Source of the DNA: Clostridiales bacterium
Lineage (GTDB): Bacteria > Bacillota > Clostridia > Lachnospirales > Lachnospiraceae
Assembly: GCA_019420275.1 (NCBI GenBank)
Contig: JAHZHN010000008.1
Coordinates: forward strand, 39,334-103,333
Direction of reading: 5' to 3'
DNA: 64,000 bases
A program made the translations under genes and the position numbers. The notes under the pieces are model-generated. The model was not told the DNA's origin. It made no database searches and was given only the letters and a program-made list of their open reading frames with translations. Shown piece by piece: positions 28,393 to 37,364 of the stretch (positions within the stretch are counted from its first letter, which is position 1; the number at the start of each line of letters is the position of its first letter).

Positions 28393-28424
28393 AAAGCTGT
28401 ATACTCATTACTGTATACAGCTTT
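28393..28424 (-). terminator. Hairpin between mltG and the PFOR gene
   Basis: A perfect 12-bp stem, AAAGCTGTATAC and its complement, with an 8-base loop. The T-tract on the minus side is interrupted (TTTGTTTATG), so it may be leaky. Confidence 0.6.
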
Positions 28425-28528
28425 TATTTTACAATATTTGCACAACTTTTTAAAGGTGTTTTTCATATTTTTAGGTATTTTTTTTCGTACGTTATAAAAA
28501 TAACAATTTCCCGGAAACCACAGGATTA

Positions 28529-29449
28529 TCAGGATTTATCATCCTTTATAATTCTGGTATCCTGATGCTCCTGATATGTTTTTGTAAATATATGGGTCTT
28601 CTTATTTCCATCCGTATGATAATAAAGATAATCATGCTTCTGCGGATTCATCGCAGCACTCAATGACTCATTGCCAGGATTACAGATTGCTCCTACCGGA
28701 AGGCCGCTGTTTCTGTATGTGTTATATGGTGATTCAACTTTCAGATCCTTGTAATATACTTTATTCGCATCATACATCCCATCCGTTGTCACATAAAGCA
28801 CAGTCGGGCACATCTGCAGGCGCATTTTCTTCGCCAGACGGTTCTCAACAACTCCTGCAATCGTTGGTCTCTCACTAGCGACTGCCGCCTCACGTTCCAC
28901 AATCGATGCAATCGTAACAATATCATACATGGAACGTTTTCCTTTATAATTTTTTGCGAGCTCTTGGTACTTCTGTTCAAAATTGTCCAGCATCTTCTGA
29001 ATCAGATCTTCTGGTTTCGCATTCCGATAAATCTCATAGGTGTCCGGATATAAAAATCCTTCCAGCTGATATTTTACACCATTTTTCTTCGGAAGATCTT
29101 TAATCCAGCTGTTAGTATACTTGCTGGTGTCCTTCACAGCCGCTATAAAATCATCCGCTTTGAAGATATTTTCATCTTCCAGGTGTTTTGCCATCATATC
29201 AACCGAGTATCCTTCTGGAAATGTCACATCCACGATCTGTTTTTCCAGAGCCTGCTGTCTTGCTTCTTCCGCTTTCTGCGCTCTATAGCGCCGGACAAAA
29301 TGAATACCGACAGCAGCTGCTGCTATTACTATAATAAGGATGATCAGTCCAATGATCAGCGGTTTTTTTGATCCTCTCCTATGATTTCTCTTCCAGCCTT
29401 TCCTTCCATGTCCAGGCTTCTTATTAAAATCTAAATATAGGTCGTTCAT
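28529..29449 (-). CDS. mltG: Endolytic murein transglycosylase MltG
   Basis: Membrane-anchored lytic transglycosylase that cuts nascent peptidoglycan glycan strands. The 306-residue protein has a basic cytoplasmic N-terminus, one membrane helix (about residues 30-50), a LysM-like region (VTFPEGYSVDMMAKHL) and the YceG catalytic domain. The catalytic Glu is in TIASIVEREA, and NTYRNSGLPVGAICNPG is the family signature. It is monocistronic. Confidence 0.94.
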   Translation of the reverse strand: MNDLYLDFNKKPGHGRKGWKRNHRRGSKKPLIIGLIILIIVIAAAAVGIHFVRRYRAQKAEEARQQALEKQIVDVTFPEGYSVDMMAKHLEDENIFKADDFIAAVKDTSKYTNSWIKDLPKKNGVKYQLEGFLYPDTYEIYRNAKPEDLIQKMLDNFEQKYQELAKNYKGKRSMYDIVTIASIVEREAAVASERPTIAGVVENRLAKKMRLQMCPTVLYVTTDGMYDANKVYYKDLKVESPYNTYRNSGLPVGAICNPGNESLSAAMNPQKHDYLYYHTDGNKKTHIFTKTYQEHQDTRIIKDDKS

Positions 29450-29732
29450 TCTACTCCTCCAGTTTTCGACAAAATTCGTTTATTGCCATTATACTAGTAT
29501 TTTGTAAAAAAAACACCCTTTTTATTTAATTTTATTCATATTTTTAATATTTTTGTAATTTTATTTAGTTTAAACGACTGTTTTCTTTCTATATATAAGT
29601 GTTATAAATAAAGGCAGAGATTTCTTTTCCAATTCATCCTCCTGTACTTTTCCCAGACTTTCGATTATAATCAAACCATAGCCGGAACCGTTCCGGCAGA
29701 TGATAATTTTTTTATAGAAAGGATGAAATATC
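29450..29732. other. Intergenic region between divergent mltG and cyclophilin genes
   Basis: An AT-rich gap that should carry both promoters. A TATAAT at about 29666 and a small GCCGGAA...TTCCGGC hairpin (about 29682-29698) precede the cyclophilin gene. An 81-codon minus-strand frame crosses the cyclophilin start and looks accidental. Confidence 0.4.
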
Positions 29733-30218
29733 ATGGCAAATCCAATCGTTACCATTACCATGGAAAACGGCGATGTAATGAAAGCAGAATTATATCCTGA
29801 CATCGCTCCGATCACAGTTGAAAATTTTGTAAATCTTGTAAAAGAGGGATTTTATGACGGCCTGACATTCCACCGTGTCATCGAAGGATTTATGATTCAG
29901 GGCGGTTGCCCGAACGGAGACGGAACCGGAGGACCGGGACACACGATCAAAGGAGAATTCAGCGGAAACGGCGTACCAAACCACCTGAAACATACTCCTG
30001 GTGTTTTATCCATGGCCCGCACCATGATGCCTGACTCTGCCGGCTCTCAGTTCTTTATCATGCACAAGACTTCTCCTCATCTTGATGGTCAGTATGCTGC
30101 CTTCGGAAAAATTATTGAGGGAATGGATGTTGTGAACAAAATCGCCGAAACACCGACGGATTATTCTGACAAGCCGCTGACGCCTCAGGTGATGAAGACT
30201 GTTACCGTAGAAGAGTAA
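29733..30218 (+). CDS. Cyclophilin-type peptidyl-prolyl cis-trans isomerase
   Basis: A 161-residue cytoplasmic PPIase that speeds proline isomerisation during folding. Family signatures are TVENFVNLVKEGFYDGLTFH, the catalytic Arg in FHRVI, GFMIQGGCPNGDGTGGPG, AGSQFFIMHKTSPHLDGQYA and FGKIIEGMDVVNKI. There is no signal peptide. AGAAAGGATG precedes the ATG. Confidence 0.96.
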   Translation: MANPIVTITMENGDVMKAELYPDIAPITVENFVNLVKEGFYDGLTFHRVIEGFMIQGGCPNGDGTGGPGHTIKGEFSGNGVPNHLKHTPGVLSMARTMMPDSAGSQFFIMHKTSPHLDGQYAAFGKIIEGMDVVNKIAETPTDYSDKPLTPQVMKTVTVEE

Positions 30219-30233
30219 TTTTTATCTGATATA

Positions 30234-30314
30234 TGGTCACAAAAATGCGCAGGGATCCGCAGATTTATACCATGGAAAAACACTGGTTCGAATCTCTGCC
30301 AGACCTTGTGACCA
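30234..30314 (+). other. Structured 81-base element, tRNA-like ends
   Basis: A perfect 9-bp stem (TGGTCACAA with TTGTGACCA) closes about 63 bases containing GGTTCGAATC, identical to a tRNA T-loop core, and an inner GCAGA/TCTGC pairing. A normal cloverleaf does not fold because T-arm and acceptor spacing do not fit. It could be a decayed tRNA, a structured RNA or a weak terminator between the two genes. Confidence 0.35.
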
Positions 30315-30344
30315 AATTTTAGATTACATACAAAGGAAATTGAT

Positions 30345-31148
30345 ATGAGTGTAAAATTAATTTTTGTTGATGTGGATGACACCCTGTACAGCAAACGGAC
30401 CCGTCATGTACCGGATTCTGCCCGGGCAGCGCTTCAGGAAGCCCAAAGAAACGGCCATAAGATCTTTGTAAATACCGGCCGTCCTCTGGCATATTTTGAA
30501 CAGGAAATCCTTGACATTGGTTTTGACGGAATGATTTGTTCCAATGGTGTATATATTTTAATCGAAGACAAACTGATCTATCACAAGACGGTTCCGAAAG
30601 ATGTGCAGAAAGCTGTGATGGACGCCTGCGTCCGCCACCATATTTTTGGAACTCTGGAAGGAGAGAAATGTTCCTATTTTCGAAACCATGATGTAAACTT
30701 CCATCCTCATTATGGTTTTATGATCCAGGCCTTTGACCTGGCGCCGGATATGCCGCATGAATTTTCCTGGGATCATGCGGATACCTGCGAAAAGATCATT
30801 GTTTTCAGCGGAGAAGGCAGTGATATGCCAGGATTTCTGAAAGAACTGGATCGGTTAAATGATGTGCTTGATTATATCCGCATCACCGATGATCAGTATG
30901 AAATTCTTTTAAAAGGTCACAGCAAGGGAACCGGACTTTTGAATGCTGCACAGTATTATCACACTTCAGCAGCCAACTGCTATGCCTTTGGAGACAGCAA
31001 TAATGATGCCGAAATGATCAAAGCTGCCGGACACGGTATTGCCATGGGCAACGCCTGTAATGAACTAAAAGCGATTGCAGACTATGTTACCACGGATATT
31101 GATGAAGATGGCATCATGAATGCTCTAAAGCATTTTGAGTTGATTTAA
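30345..31148 (+). CDS. HAD-superfamily phosphatase, Cof type
   Basis: A 267-residue HAD-IIB hydrolase. Motif I is FVDVDDTLYS, with the nucleophile Asp and acid Asp; motif II is the T in NTGRP; the motif III Lys is in LKGHSKGTGL; motif IV is FGDSNNDAEMIKAAG. The cap domain lies between about residues 85 and 185. Members dephosphorylate sugar phosphates or cofactors such as FMN and PLP; the substrate here is not predictable. Confidence 0.9.
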   Translation: MSVKLIFVDVDDTLYSKRTRHVPDSARAALQEAQRNGHKIFVNTGRPLAYFEQEILDIGFDGMICSNGVYILIEDKLIYHKTVPKDVQKAVMDACVRHHIFGTLEGEKCSYFRNHDVNFHPHYGFMIQAFDLAPDMPHEFSWDHADTCEKIIVFSGEGSDMPGFLKELDRLNDVLDYIRITDDQYEILLKGHSKGTGLLNAAQYYHTSAANCYAFGDSNNDAEMIKAAGHGIAMGNACNELKAIADYVTTDIDEDGIMNALKHFELI

Positions 31149-31155
31149 TAACAGC

Positions 31156-31188
31156 AAGACCCGGAAATTCAAAAAATTTCCGGGTCTT
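31156..31188 (+). terminator. Bidirectional terminator between convergent genes
   Basis: A 14-bp perfect stem, AAGACCCGGAAATT and its complement, with a 5-base loop followed by TTTTTC. It serves the HAD gene and, less ideally, the YhgE/Pip-like gene opposite. Confidence 0.85.
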
Positions 31189-31214
31189 TTTCTTTTCCTG
31201 CGATATCACTTTTA

Positions 31215-33884
31215 CTATGCAGTCTCCAAAGTTCCACCGATCCTTTTCTTCATGCGGAACCGATAGAGAAGAATTGTTAAAGCCGTAAACACAATCAAAA
31301 TTCCTGCAAACACAGCCACATCCTGTCCGATTGCTCCATCCATGGAAAGCGTATGCCGAAATGCATGAACTGTGTAGGTAAACGGCATAAAGTTATGAAG
31401 GATTTTATAGAATTTTGGCGCCATGTCCAGCGGATAGGTTCCTGCCGCTGCTCCCAGCTGGAGCACCATAAATACCAGCACCAAATAACTTCCAATCCGA
31501 TTAATGAACATTTCAAAGAAACAGATCATCGCCATAAATGCCATAGATGCAAGAATTGCCATTCCAAAGGTTTTTCCCACATAATCCGGCCGCATTCCAT
31601 TGACTCCCATTAATACGCCTACCATAACGACCGCCTGTAAAACAGAGATGACTGCCATCACTCCGGCTTTGCTAAGCCACCACTGAAAACCATTTTTTAC
31701 CTCTTCATTTTTTTCCATTAAAGGATACATGACGGTAAAAGCGATACAAGCCACAAAAAGTCCTACAGACATCATATACGGTGCCATGGCATGACCATTG
31801 TTTTGAACATGAGAATATTCAACATTCTCAGTTTTAACCGGCGCCGCCATCATCTCATTCGTTTTTTCACTGGTCTTTGTATGATTGATCTGATCTGCCC
31901 CGTCTTTTAGACTGTCACTGAGTGTTTTGCTTCCATCCGCAAGTTTCGTAATCCCTGTTCCAAGTGTCTGGGAACCTGACGCCAGCTGGCCGGCTCCGCT
32001 GCTGATCTGACCGGCTCCGGACGATAACTGGGCAGCACCGCTGTTCAGCGTCTGATTATTGGATATAAGAGTCTGCAGACCGCTTCCCAGAGAATTTGTT
32101 CCCTGATACATCTGATTCATACCGGAAATAAAAATCGGCAGGTTTCCGCTGACACGGGAAATTCCCTGATTCAGCTGTGTGGCTCCACTGTTTAAAGCAC
32201 CAGAACGGCTCTGCAGTGTCCCCAGACCTGTATTTACCTGTGAAACACCAGAGGTATATGTTTTCACGCCATTTTTCAGTCCATTGGTTCCATCAATGCC
32301 ATTCTGGAGACTTTCAATTCCCTTTTCCATAGTCTCAAGGCCCTGAATCAGACCCATATCGGAAGCCGTTGTTCCGTTCCGGTCAAGACCATTCTGGATT
32401 TTCTCCAATCCAGAGTACATCTGACTGACAGCGGTTTCACTCTGAGGAAGCAGCTGAGCAGAAGACTTCGCCAGTGCTGCTGTCTGCTGCTTCAGCTGTG
32501 CGATCATCTCGTCAGAAGATGTATTTTTTAAATTGTCATCTTTTGTATCCTTTGAGGAAGCATAAACTGCATCCACATCATTTTTCACATCACCTGCTGC
32601 TGTCTCGACCTCTCCAATTTCTTCCATCAGCTGATTCTGCTCCTCTTCCGAAAGGCTTTCAAAAACAGAAGATTGTTTTAACTGACGGATTTTCTCCTGA
32701 AGCTGTGCAGTATCTGTTCTGGCCGAAGCCGCCTGCTGTGCTGTCTTCTCATTCTGACCGCCTCCAGATGTACTTTTACCTGCGGAGTCTGCTTGTGAAA
32801 CCGCCTGGTTCAATGCCTGGATTCCCTGGTTTAGCTGTTCCATTCCCTTAGTCAGCTGATCAATCTGTGACTGTGACGGCATAGTCTTATCAATCTGAGA
32901 TGACATTTCCTGCGCTCCGTTTAAAACCTGACTTGCTGCCGTTTTAAGCTCCTTTGTGCCGGAAGAAAGAGCCTGAACTCCCTGGTTTAGCTGACCGCTT
33001 CCTGCAGCGATCGTTCCGGTTCCTGCAGCCGCCTGACTAACTCCTGCAGTATACTGAGAAATTCCAGAAGCCAGAGATTTAGAACCATCCTGGAGCTGTC
33101 CTGCACCCTTTTGCAGAGAAGCAGCCCCATCCTTCAGGCTGACAGCTCCGGATTCCAGCTGCGCCGCTCCTGACGCTGCCGCCTCTGTACCGTTCGTATA
33201 CTGCTTTAATCCAACTTTCAGAGTCTCCGCTCCATTTTGAAATACCAGAGAACTGGACGATAATTTTTCCAGATTCTTCTCAATTTCTGTGTTTCCGTCA
33301 CTCAGAGCCTGGGTGCCGTCTTTTATCTGTTTGGCTCCATCTGCCGCCTGAGCCATTCCGCTGCCGGCTTTTTTGATTTGGGCGAAGATTGTCTGTGCAT
33401 AAGTCTCTGTTACTTGTTCTGACACAGACTTCTCAATCTTTGCCATAGCACTTTCATCCATTTTGGAAGCAATATAATTGGTTCCAGGATTGGTTTTATA
33501 TATCAGTTTCATCTGTTTTGGATTCTCATCCATCAGCGTTGCCGCATTTTTCGAAAAATCTTTTGGAATGGAAATGATCATATAATAGGTCCCGTCTTTC
33601 AATCCATCTTCTGCTTTCTTATCGCTGACAAAATGAAAATCCAGAGAACCTGATTTTTTTAAATTATCTGCCAAAGCATCTCCTAATGCCAGTTCCTTTC
33701 CTTGATAGTTCGTTTTCTGATCATGGTTCACCACAGCTACGGGCAGCTCATCCACATCCCCATAAGGATCCCACATAGATCCAAGAAAAATAGATGTATA
33801 AACTGCCGGAATCGTAATAATGGCCAGCAGAATAACAATCATCCATTTGTTTTTCATAATTTTCTGCCATTCCCGTTTCAGCAT
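31215..33884 (-). CDS. YhgE/Pip-family membrane protein
   Basis: An 889-residue protein with one N-terminal membrane helix (about 14-34), a large extracytoplasmic region and five or so C-terminal helices (from about 690). The middle holds many short repeats of the type GAxQLxxGxxSLxxG, predicted to form long amphipathic helices or coiled coils. This layout is that of YhgE and phage-infection protein (Pip), relatives of ABC-2 permeases and of ESX/type VII-associated proteins. Function is unsettled. A divergent Rrf2-family gene with two operator-like palindromes lies upstream. Confidence 0.85.
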   Translation of the reverse strand: MLKREWQKIMKNKWMIVILLAIITIPAVYTSIFLGSMWDPYGDVDELPVAVVNHDQKTNYQGKELALGDALADNLKKSGSLDFHFVSDKKAEDGLKDGTYYMIISIPKDFSKNAATLMDENPKQMKLIYKTNPGTNYIASKMDESAMAKIEKSVSEQVTETYAQTIFAQIKKAGSGMAQAADGAKQIKDGTQALSDGNTEIEKNLEKLSSSSLVFQNGAETLKVGLKQYTNGTEAAASGAAQLESGAVSLKDGAASLQKGAGQLQDGSKSLASGISQYTAGVSQAAAGTGTIAAGSGQLNQGVQALSSGTKELKTAASQVLNGAQEMSSQIDKTMPSQSQIDQLTKGMEQLNQGIQALNQAVSQADSAGKSTSGGGQNEKTAQQAASARTDTAQLQEKIRQLKQSSVFESLSEEEQNQLMEEIGEVETAAGDVKNDVDAVYASSKDTKDDNLKNTSSDEMIAQLKQQTAALAKSSAQLLPQSETAVSQMYSGLEKIQNGLDRNGTTASDMGLIQGLETMEKGIESLQNGIDGTNGLKNGVKTYTSGVSQVNTGLGTLQSRSGALNSGATQLNQGISRVSGNLPIFISGMNQMYQGTNSLGSGLQTLISNNQTLNSGAAQLSSGAGQISSGAGQLASGSQTLGTGITKLADGSKTLSDSLKDGADQINHTKTSEKTNEMMAAPVKTENVEYSHVQNNGHAMAPYMMSVGLFVACIAFTVMYPLMEKNEEVKNGFQWWLSKAGVMAVISVLQAVVMVGVLMGVNGMRPDYVGKTFGMAILASMAFMAMICFFEMFINRIGSYLVLVFMVLQLGAAAGTYPLDMAPKFYKILHNFMPFTYTVHAFRHTLSMDGAIGQDVAVFAGILIVFTALTILLYRFRMKKRIGGTLETA

Positions 33885-33910
33885 AAAAGTTTCCCTTCTT
33901 TCTTCTTATT

Positions 33911-33998
33911 TGTGGATAATAAATATCCACATTTTGTATTCATAGATATTGAATATCCACGATTAAAGTCATTATAAACTTTTTTTCTCAAATGTCAA
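33911..33998 (-). promoter_or_regulatory. Promoter and paired operators of the YhgE/Pip-like gene
   Basis: Minus strand TTGACA (33993-33998), 16 bases, TATAAT (33971-33976). Downstream lie two palindromes built on GTGGATA: a perfect 8+8 repeat at 33911-33931 and a poorer one at 33942-33960, with centres 30 bases apart, about three helical turns. Their place after the promoter suits repression, probably by the divergent Rrf2 protein. Confidence 0.65.
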
Positions 33999-34041
33999 TG
34001 ATATCTTTTGTTTTCTTTCGGAAATTTTTACTGCTCTCATA

Positions 34042-34071
34042 TTGAATCCTATGAAACATCTAACGTATAAT
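34042..34071 (+). promoter_or_regulatory. Promoter of the Rrf2-family gene
   Basis: TTGAAT (34042-34047), 18 bases, TATAAT (34066-34071), 32 bases before the start codon. Confidence 0.6.
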
Positions 34072-34103
34072 ATACTTAAATTGAACAGAAATGGAGAAAT
34101 AAA

Positions 34104-34547
34104 ATGAAAAGCAAAAAGAGCCTGGAACAGGGAATCTGCATTCTCCTGATCATTGCACATGCGCCGGCTGATCAGTGTATTACCAGTGAACATTTAAGCC
34201 GCCGCCTGGGAGTATCCGATTCCTATTTAAAAAAAATTACCCGCCGTCTGGTTCTGGCAGGACTGATTCAGTCTAATTTTGGGAAAAAAGGTGGATTTAC
34301 GATGAACCGTATGCCAAAAAAAATATCTCTTTTGGATATTTTTAATGCCATTGAGGGAGACGAGCCATTTGTCAATGCCACCGGGCTGGTAGAAAAAGTT
34401 TTTTATCATAACCCGCCGCTGGCTCAAAAAAGAGAAAAAGAAGTCCTGAACATTTTTAAAAATGCAGAACTTCTTTATAAAGAACATTTAAAACAATATA
34501 CACTGGATCAATTTCTGGAGGATATTAAGACCAACTATCCTCTTTAA
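34104..34547 (+). CDS. Rrf2-family transcriptional regulator
   Basis: A 147-residue winged-helix protein. The N-terminal HTH is ITSEHLSRRLGVSDSYLKKITRRLVLAGL, followed by the wing GKKGGFTM and SLLDIFNAIEG, all typical of Rrf2. The three cysteines that bind an iron-sulfur cluster in IscR/NsrR are absent, as in the YwnA group, so it senses something other than Fe-S status. It is divergent from the YhgE/Pip-like gene and is its likely repressor. Confidence 0.87.
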   Translation: MKSKKSLEQGICILLIIAHAPADQCITSEHLSRRLGVSDSYLKKITRRLVLAGLIQSNFGKKGGFTMNRMPKKISLLDIFNAIEGDEPFVNATGLVEKVFYHNPPLAQKREKEVLNIFKNAELLYKEHLKQYTLDQFLEDIKTNYPL

Positions 34548-34561
34548 TCCTACTGCAAAAT

Positions 34562-35302
34562 TTATAAGCAGACTTTCAGCATCTCCTCTACTTTTTCGGC
34601 AGAAACATGTTTATAAGACAGACCCTGCTCTCCATCAGCAGCAAAGGACACTTTATCACCTGCTGTAGACAAATCTTCTGAAATTTGCTTGCAGGAACTA
34701 TGCACCTGTCTGACGCCGACTTCCTGCATGATGCGGGCAGCATTTTTCTCATTGATTCCGGATCCCGGAAGGATTTCGATTCTTCCTCCATACCGGCTCT
34801 GGAGTTCCCGAAGCAGCGGAATCCCTTCTTCCGCTGTCTTTTCCATTCCACTGGTCAGTACACGGTCAACACCAAGATCAATCAGCTGCTCCATCGCTTT
34901 ATATGGATCCTTTACACAGTCAAATGCCCTGTGAAATACCGCTTTGGCGCCTTCATCATGAATGATCTGAACAAACTCCCGGGTCCTGTACTCATCAATT
35001 TCCCTGTCCTCCGTCAGAAATCCAAAAACTGCTCCGTCAGTTCCATATGCCAGAAGAAGCTTCAGATCTTCCAGCATCTGTTCATATTGATATGGCCGGT
35101 AGCAGAATCCAGCTTCCCTGGCACGTACCATAGAGACAACTTCCAGATCTGTATACTGCTTCACCAGAATCAGGCTTCCAAGAGACGGTGTTAAACCGCC
35201 CAAAGGAAGCGCACTGTTTAATTCGATTCTTTTTCCTCCGCATTCATGAACAATCAATGCATCCTCAAAACTTCCACAACATACTTCCAGCATATGCTTC
35301 AT
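34562..35302 (-). CDS. cutC: CutC family protein
   Basis: A 246-residue TIM-barrel protein of the CutC family (named for copper homeostasis in E. coli, though the role is disputed). Signatures are LEVCCGSFEDALIVHECGG, RIELNSALPLGGLTPSLG, MVRAREAGFCY, FHRAFDCVKDP and RVLTSGMEKTAEEG. It lies 7 bases after the decarboxylase gene in the TrmB-lysA-cutC operon. Confidence 0.9.
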   Translation of the reverse strand: MKHMLEVCCGSFEDALIVHECGGKRIELNSALPLGGLTPSLGSLILVKQYTDLEVVSMVRAREAGFCYRPYQYEQMLEDLKLLLAYGTDGAVFGFLTEDREIDEYRTREFVQIIHDEGAKAVFHRAFDCVKDPYKAMEQLIDLGVDRVLTSGMEKTAEEGIPLLRELQSRYGGRIEILPGSGINEKNAARIMQEVGVRQVHSSCKQISEDLSTAGDKVSFAADGEQGLSYKHVSAEKVEEMLKVCL

Positions 35303-35309
35303 CCTCCTG

Positions 35310-36560
35310 TTAGAAATTAAATCCTTTCAACGTAGCGAAATAATCTTCCGGTGTTTCCGCGCGTCGGATCATTTCTGTTGTTCCATCCTCTTTCAGGAGA
35401 ATTTCAGCAGATTTCAGCTTTCCATTATAGTTATATCCCATTGCAAATCCATGCGCTCCTGTATCATGGATTACCAGAAGATCTCCCATATCAATCTTTG
35501 GAAGTTTGCGGTCAATGGCGAATTTATCGTTGTTCTCACACAGAGATCCTGTAATATCATATACATGATCTGCCGGCTCATTTTCTTTTCCCATAACTGT
35601 AATATGATGGTATGCTCCATACATTGCCGGACGCATTAAGTTTACTGCGCAGGCATCCACACCAATGTATTCTTTATATGTGTGTTTTTCATGGATTGCT
35701 TTTGTTACAAGATGTCCGTTTGGAGCCAGCATGTAGCGTCCCAGCTCTGTATAAATACTTACATCACCCATTCCTGCCGGAACTAAGACTTCATCGAATA
35801 CCTTATGAACTCCTTCTCCGATTACTGCAATATCATTTCCTTCCTGATCTGGAAGATAAGGAACTCCAACTCCTCCAGATAAGTTGATAAATCCAATATG
35901 AACTCCTGTCTTTTCTTTCAGTTCAACAGCCAGTTCAAACAGCTGTTTTGCCAATGTCGGATAGTATTCATTCGTTACTGTATTGCTGGCCAGGAAAGCA
36001 TGAATTCCGAATTCTTTTACACCAAGTTCTTTTAATGTCTGGAATGCTTCAAAAATCTGCTCTGTCGTCATTCCATATTTTGCATCACCTGGGTTGTCCA
36101 TGATATCGGTTCCAAGCGCAAAGACTCCGCCTGGATTATAACGGCAGGAAATCTTCTCCGGAATACCTGCTGCTTCTTTCAAAAATTCAATATGTGTAAT
36201 ATCATCCAGGTTGATCGTTGCTCCAAGTTCTTTTGCCATAATAAACTCTTCTGCCGGTGTATCATTAGAAGAGAACATAATCTCGTCACCGGAGAATCCA
36301 CATCGTTCTGACATCATCAGCTCTGTCATAGAAGAGCAGTCCGTTCCGCATCCTTCTTCTTTCAGAATCTTCAGGATGGTTGGATTCGGTGTTGCCTTAA
36401 CCGCAAAATATTCTTTAAATCCTTTGTTCCATGAAAATGCTTTGTATAACCCTCTTGCAGTCTCACGGATTCCCTTTTCATCATACAAATGAAATGGAGT
36501 TGGATATTTCTTTACAATCTCATCTAATTGTTCCTTTGTTACAAATGGTACCTTTGCCAT
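35310..36560 (-). CDS. lysA: Diaminopimelate decarboxylase
   Basis: PLP enzyme that makes L-lysine from meso-diaminopimelate, 416 residues, fold type III. The PLP lysine is in YFAVKATPNP, the glycine-rich phosphate site is NLSGGVGVPYLP, EFGIHAFLAS holds the stacking His, and SLCENNDKFA carries the catalytic Cys near the C-terminus. It is transcribed with the TrmB-type regulator just upstream. Some divergent LysA-like proteins have other amino-acid substrates, so the exact substrate is a family inference. Confidence 0.85.
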   Translation of the reverse strand: MAKVPFVTKEQLDEIVKKYPTPFHLYDEKGIRETARGLYKAFSWNKGFKEYFAVKATPNPTILKILKEEGCGTDCSSMTELMMSERCGFSGDEIMFSSNDTPAEEFIMAKELGATINLDDITHIEFLKEAAGIPEKISCRYNPGGVFALGTDIMDNPGDAKYGMTTEQIFEAFQTLKELGVKEFGIHAFLASNTVTNEYYPTLAKQLFELAVELKEKTGVHIGFINLSGGVGVPYLPDQEGNDIAVIGEGVHKVFDEVLVPAGMGDVSIYTELGRYMLAPNGHLVTKAIHEKHTYKEYIGVDACAVNLMRPAMYGAYHHITVMGKENEPADHVYDITGSLCENNDKFAIDRKLPKIDMGDLLVIHDTGAHGFAMGYNYNGKLKSAEILLKEDGTTEMIRRAETPEDYFATLKGFNF

Positions 36561-36561
36561 G

Positions 36562-37260
36562 TTACTTAATTCCTTTCTTCATATTTAATAATTGTATTTC
36601 ATTTGCCAGGGCATCTTTAAATACCTCGACAAGATTACTGTTGCTTGAATACAGACATGTGGCCTCATACCGGTTGGTAATCTCACCAGTCAAAACATCA
36701 TTGGAATCCGTAATCAGGCGAATCTGCTCCTTCCGGCATTCCGTCAGGTACACTGTCGCTCCAGGAAGGTCAAATGGTTCATTGGTAATGATTACAACCT
36801 TCTTTTTTTGAGCCACCATCTGCTCTAAGTATTCTCGAAATGTTTCCAGTCTTTCATTATATATGGAGACATAAGCCCTCTCCTTGGCATGGGTAAGCAT
36901 CTCAATGATCTTATCGCAAATATGAGACTCTCCTTTGATCGTAAGATAACCGCCCTCATCTTTTCTCTTTGCAGGCAGCTGTTCCATCAGTTCTTTTTTC
37001 TTCTTTTCCATATGACGGATCTTATTGCTGCAAAATTCTTCTACAGGGACTGGCGTATATCTTATCGTATCTTCTTCCTGCATATAGGCTGCTCCTTTCT
37101 CGACTAATCCCGCCAGAGCATTATATGCGTTGGATCTGGATATCCCGCTTTGTTTTGCTGCTTCATAGCCATTTAAACTACCTTCCAGCACCAATAGAAC
37201 ATAAAGGCTGGCTTCATGCCTGGTAAGGCCGAACTCCATCAGCCGCTCTACATTGTCCAT
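36562..37260 (-). CDS. TrmB-family transcriptional regulator
   Basis: A 232-residue protein with an N-terminal winged helix (FGLTRHEASLYVLLVLEG...GYEAAKQSGISRSNAYNALAGL) of the TrmB type, followed by a coiled region and a C-terminal phospholipase-D-like alpha/beta domain (SHICDKIIEMLTHAKERAYVSIYNE). It is the first gene of the operon with lysA and cutC. A perfect palindrome at its promoter suggests autoregulation. Confidence 0.85.
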   Translation of the reverse strand: MDNVERLMEFGLTRHEASLYVLLVLEGSLNGYEAAKQSGISRSNAYNALAGLVEKGAAYMQEEDTIRYTPVPVEEFCSNKIRHMEKKKKELMEQLPAKRKDEGGYLTIKGESHICDKIIEMLTHAKERAYVSIYNERLETFREYLEQMVAQKKKVVIITNEPFDLPGATVYLTECRKEQIRLITDSNDVLTGEITNRYEATCLYSSNSNLVEVFKDALANEIQLLNMKKGIK

Positions 37261-37274
37261 TCCATCACCTCGTG

Positions 37275-37318
37275 TTCCTATCTAGGAATACTATAGTAAA
37301 GAAAAAAAAGAATGTCAA
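37275..37318 (-). promoter_or_regulatory. Promoter and operator of the TrmB-lysA-cutC operon
   Basis: Minus strand TTGACA (37313-37318), 17 bases, TATAGT (37290-37295). A perfect palindrome, TTCCTATCTAGGAA (37275-37288), covers the expected start site. The -35 box is part of the 3' arm of the terminator of the operon upstream, and the T-tract forms the spacer. Confidence 0.7.
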
Positions 37319-37336
37319 GACGATCTTAACATTCTT
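37308..37336 (-). terminator. Terminator of the ATP-grasp/AstE operon
   Basis: Arms AAGAATGTCAAGA and TCTTAACATTCTT (13 pairs, one G.U) around a 3-base loop, followed on the minus strand by TTTTTTTT. Confidence 0.8.
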
Positions 37337-37364
37337 TTTGAGAAAAAATCTCCTTGTTTTCTGA

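Noticed and set aside
29570..29815. 81-codon minus-strand frame over the cyclophilin start
   Set aside because: Overlaps a certain gene and shared promoter region; no ribosome site or homology.
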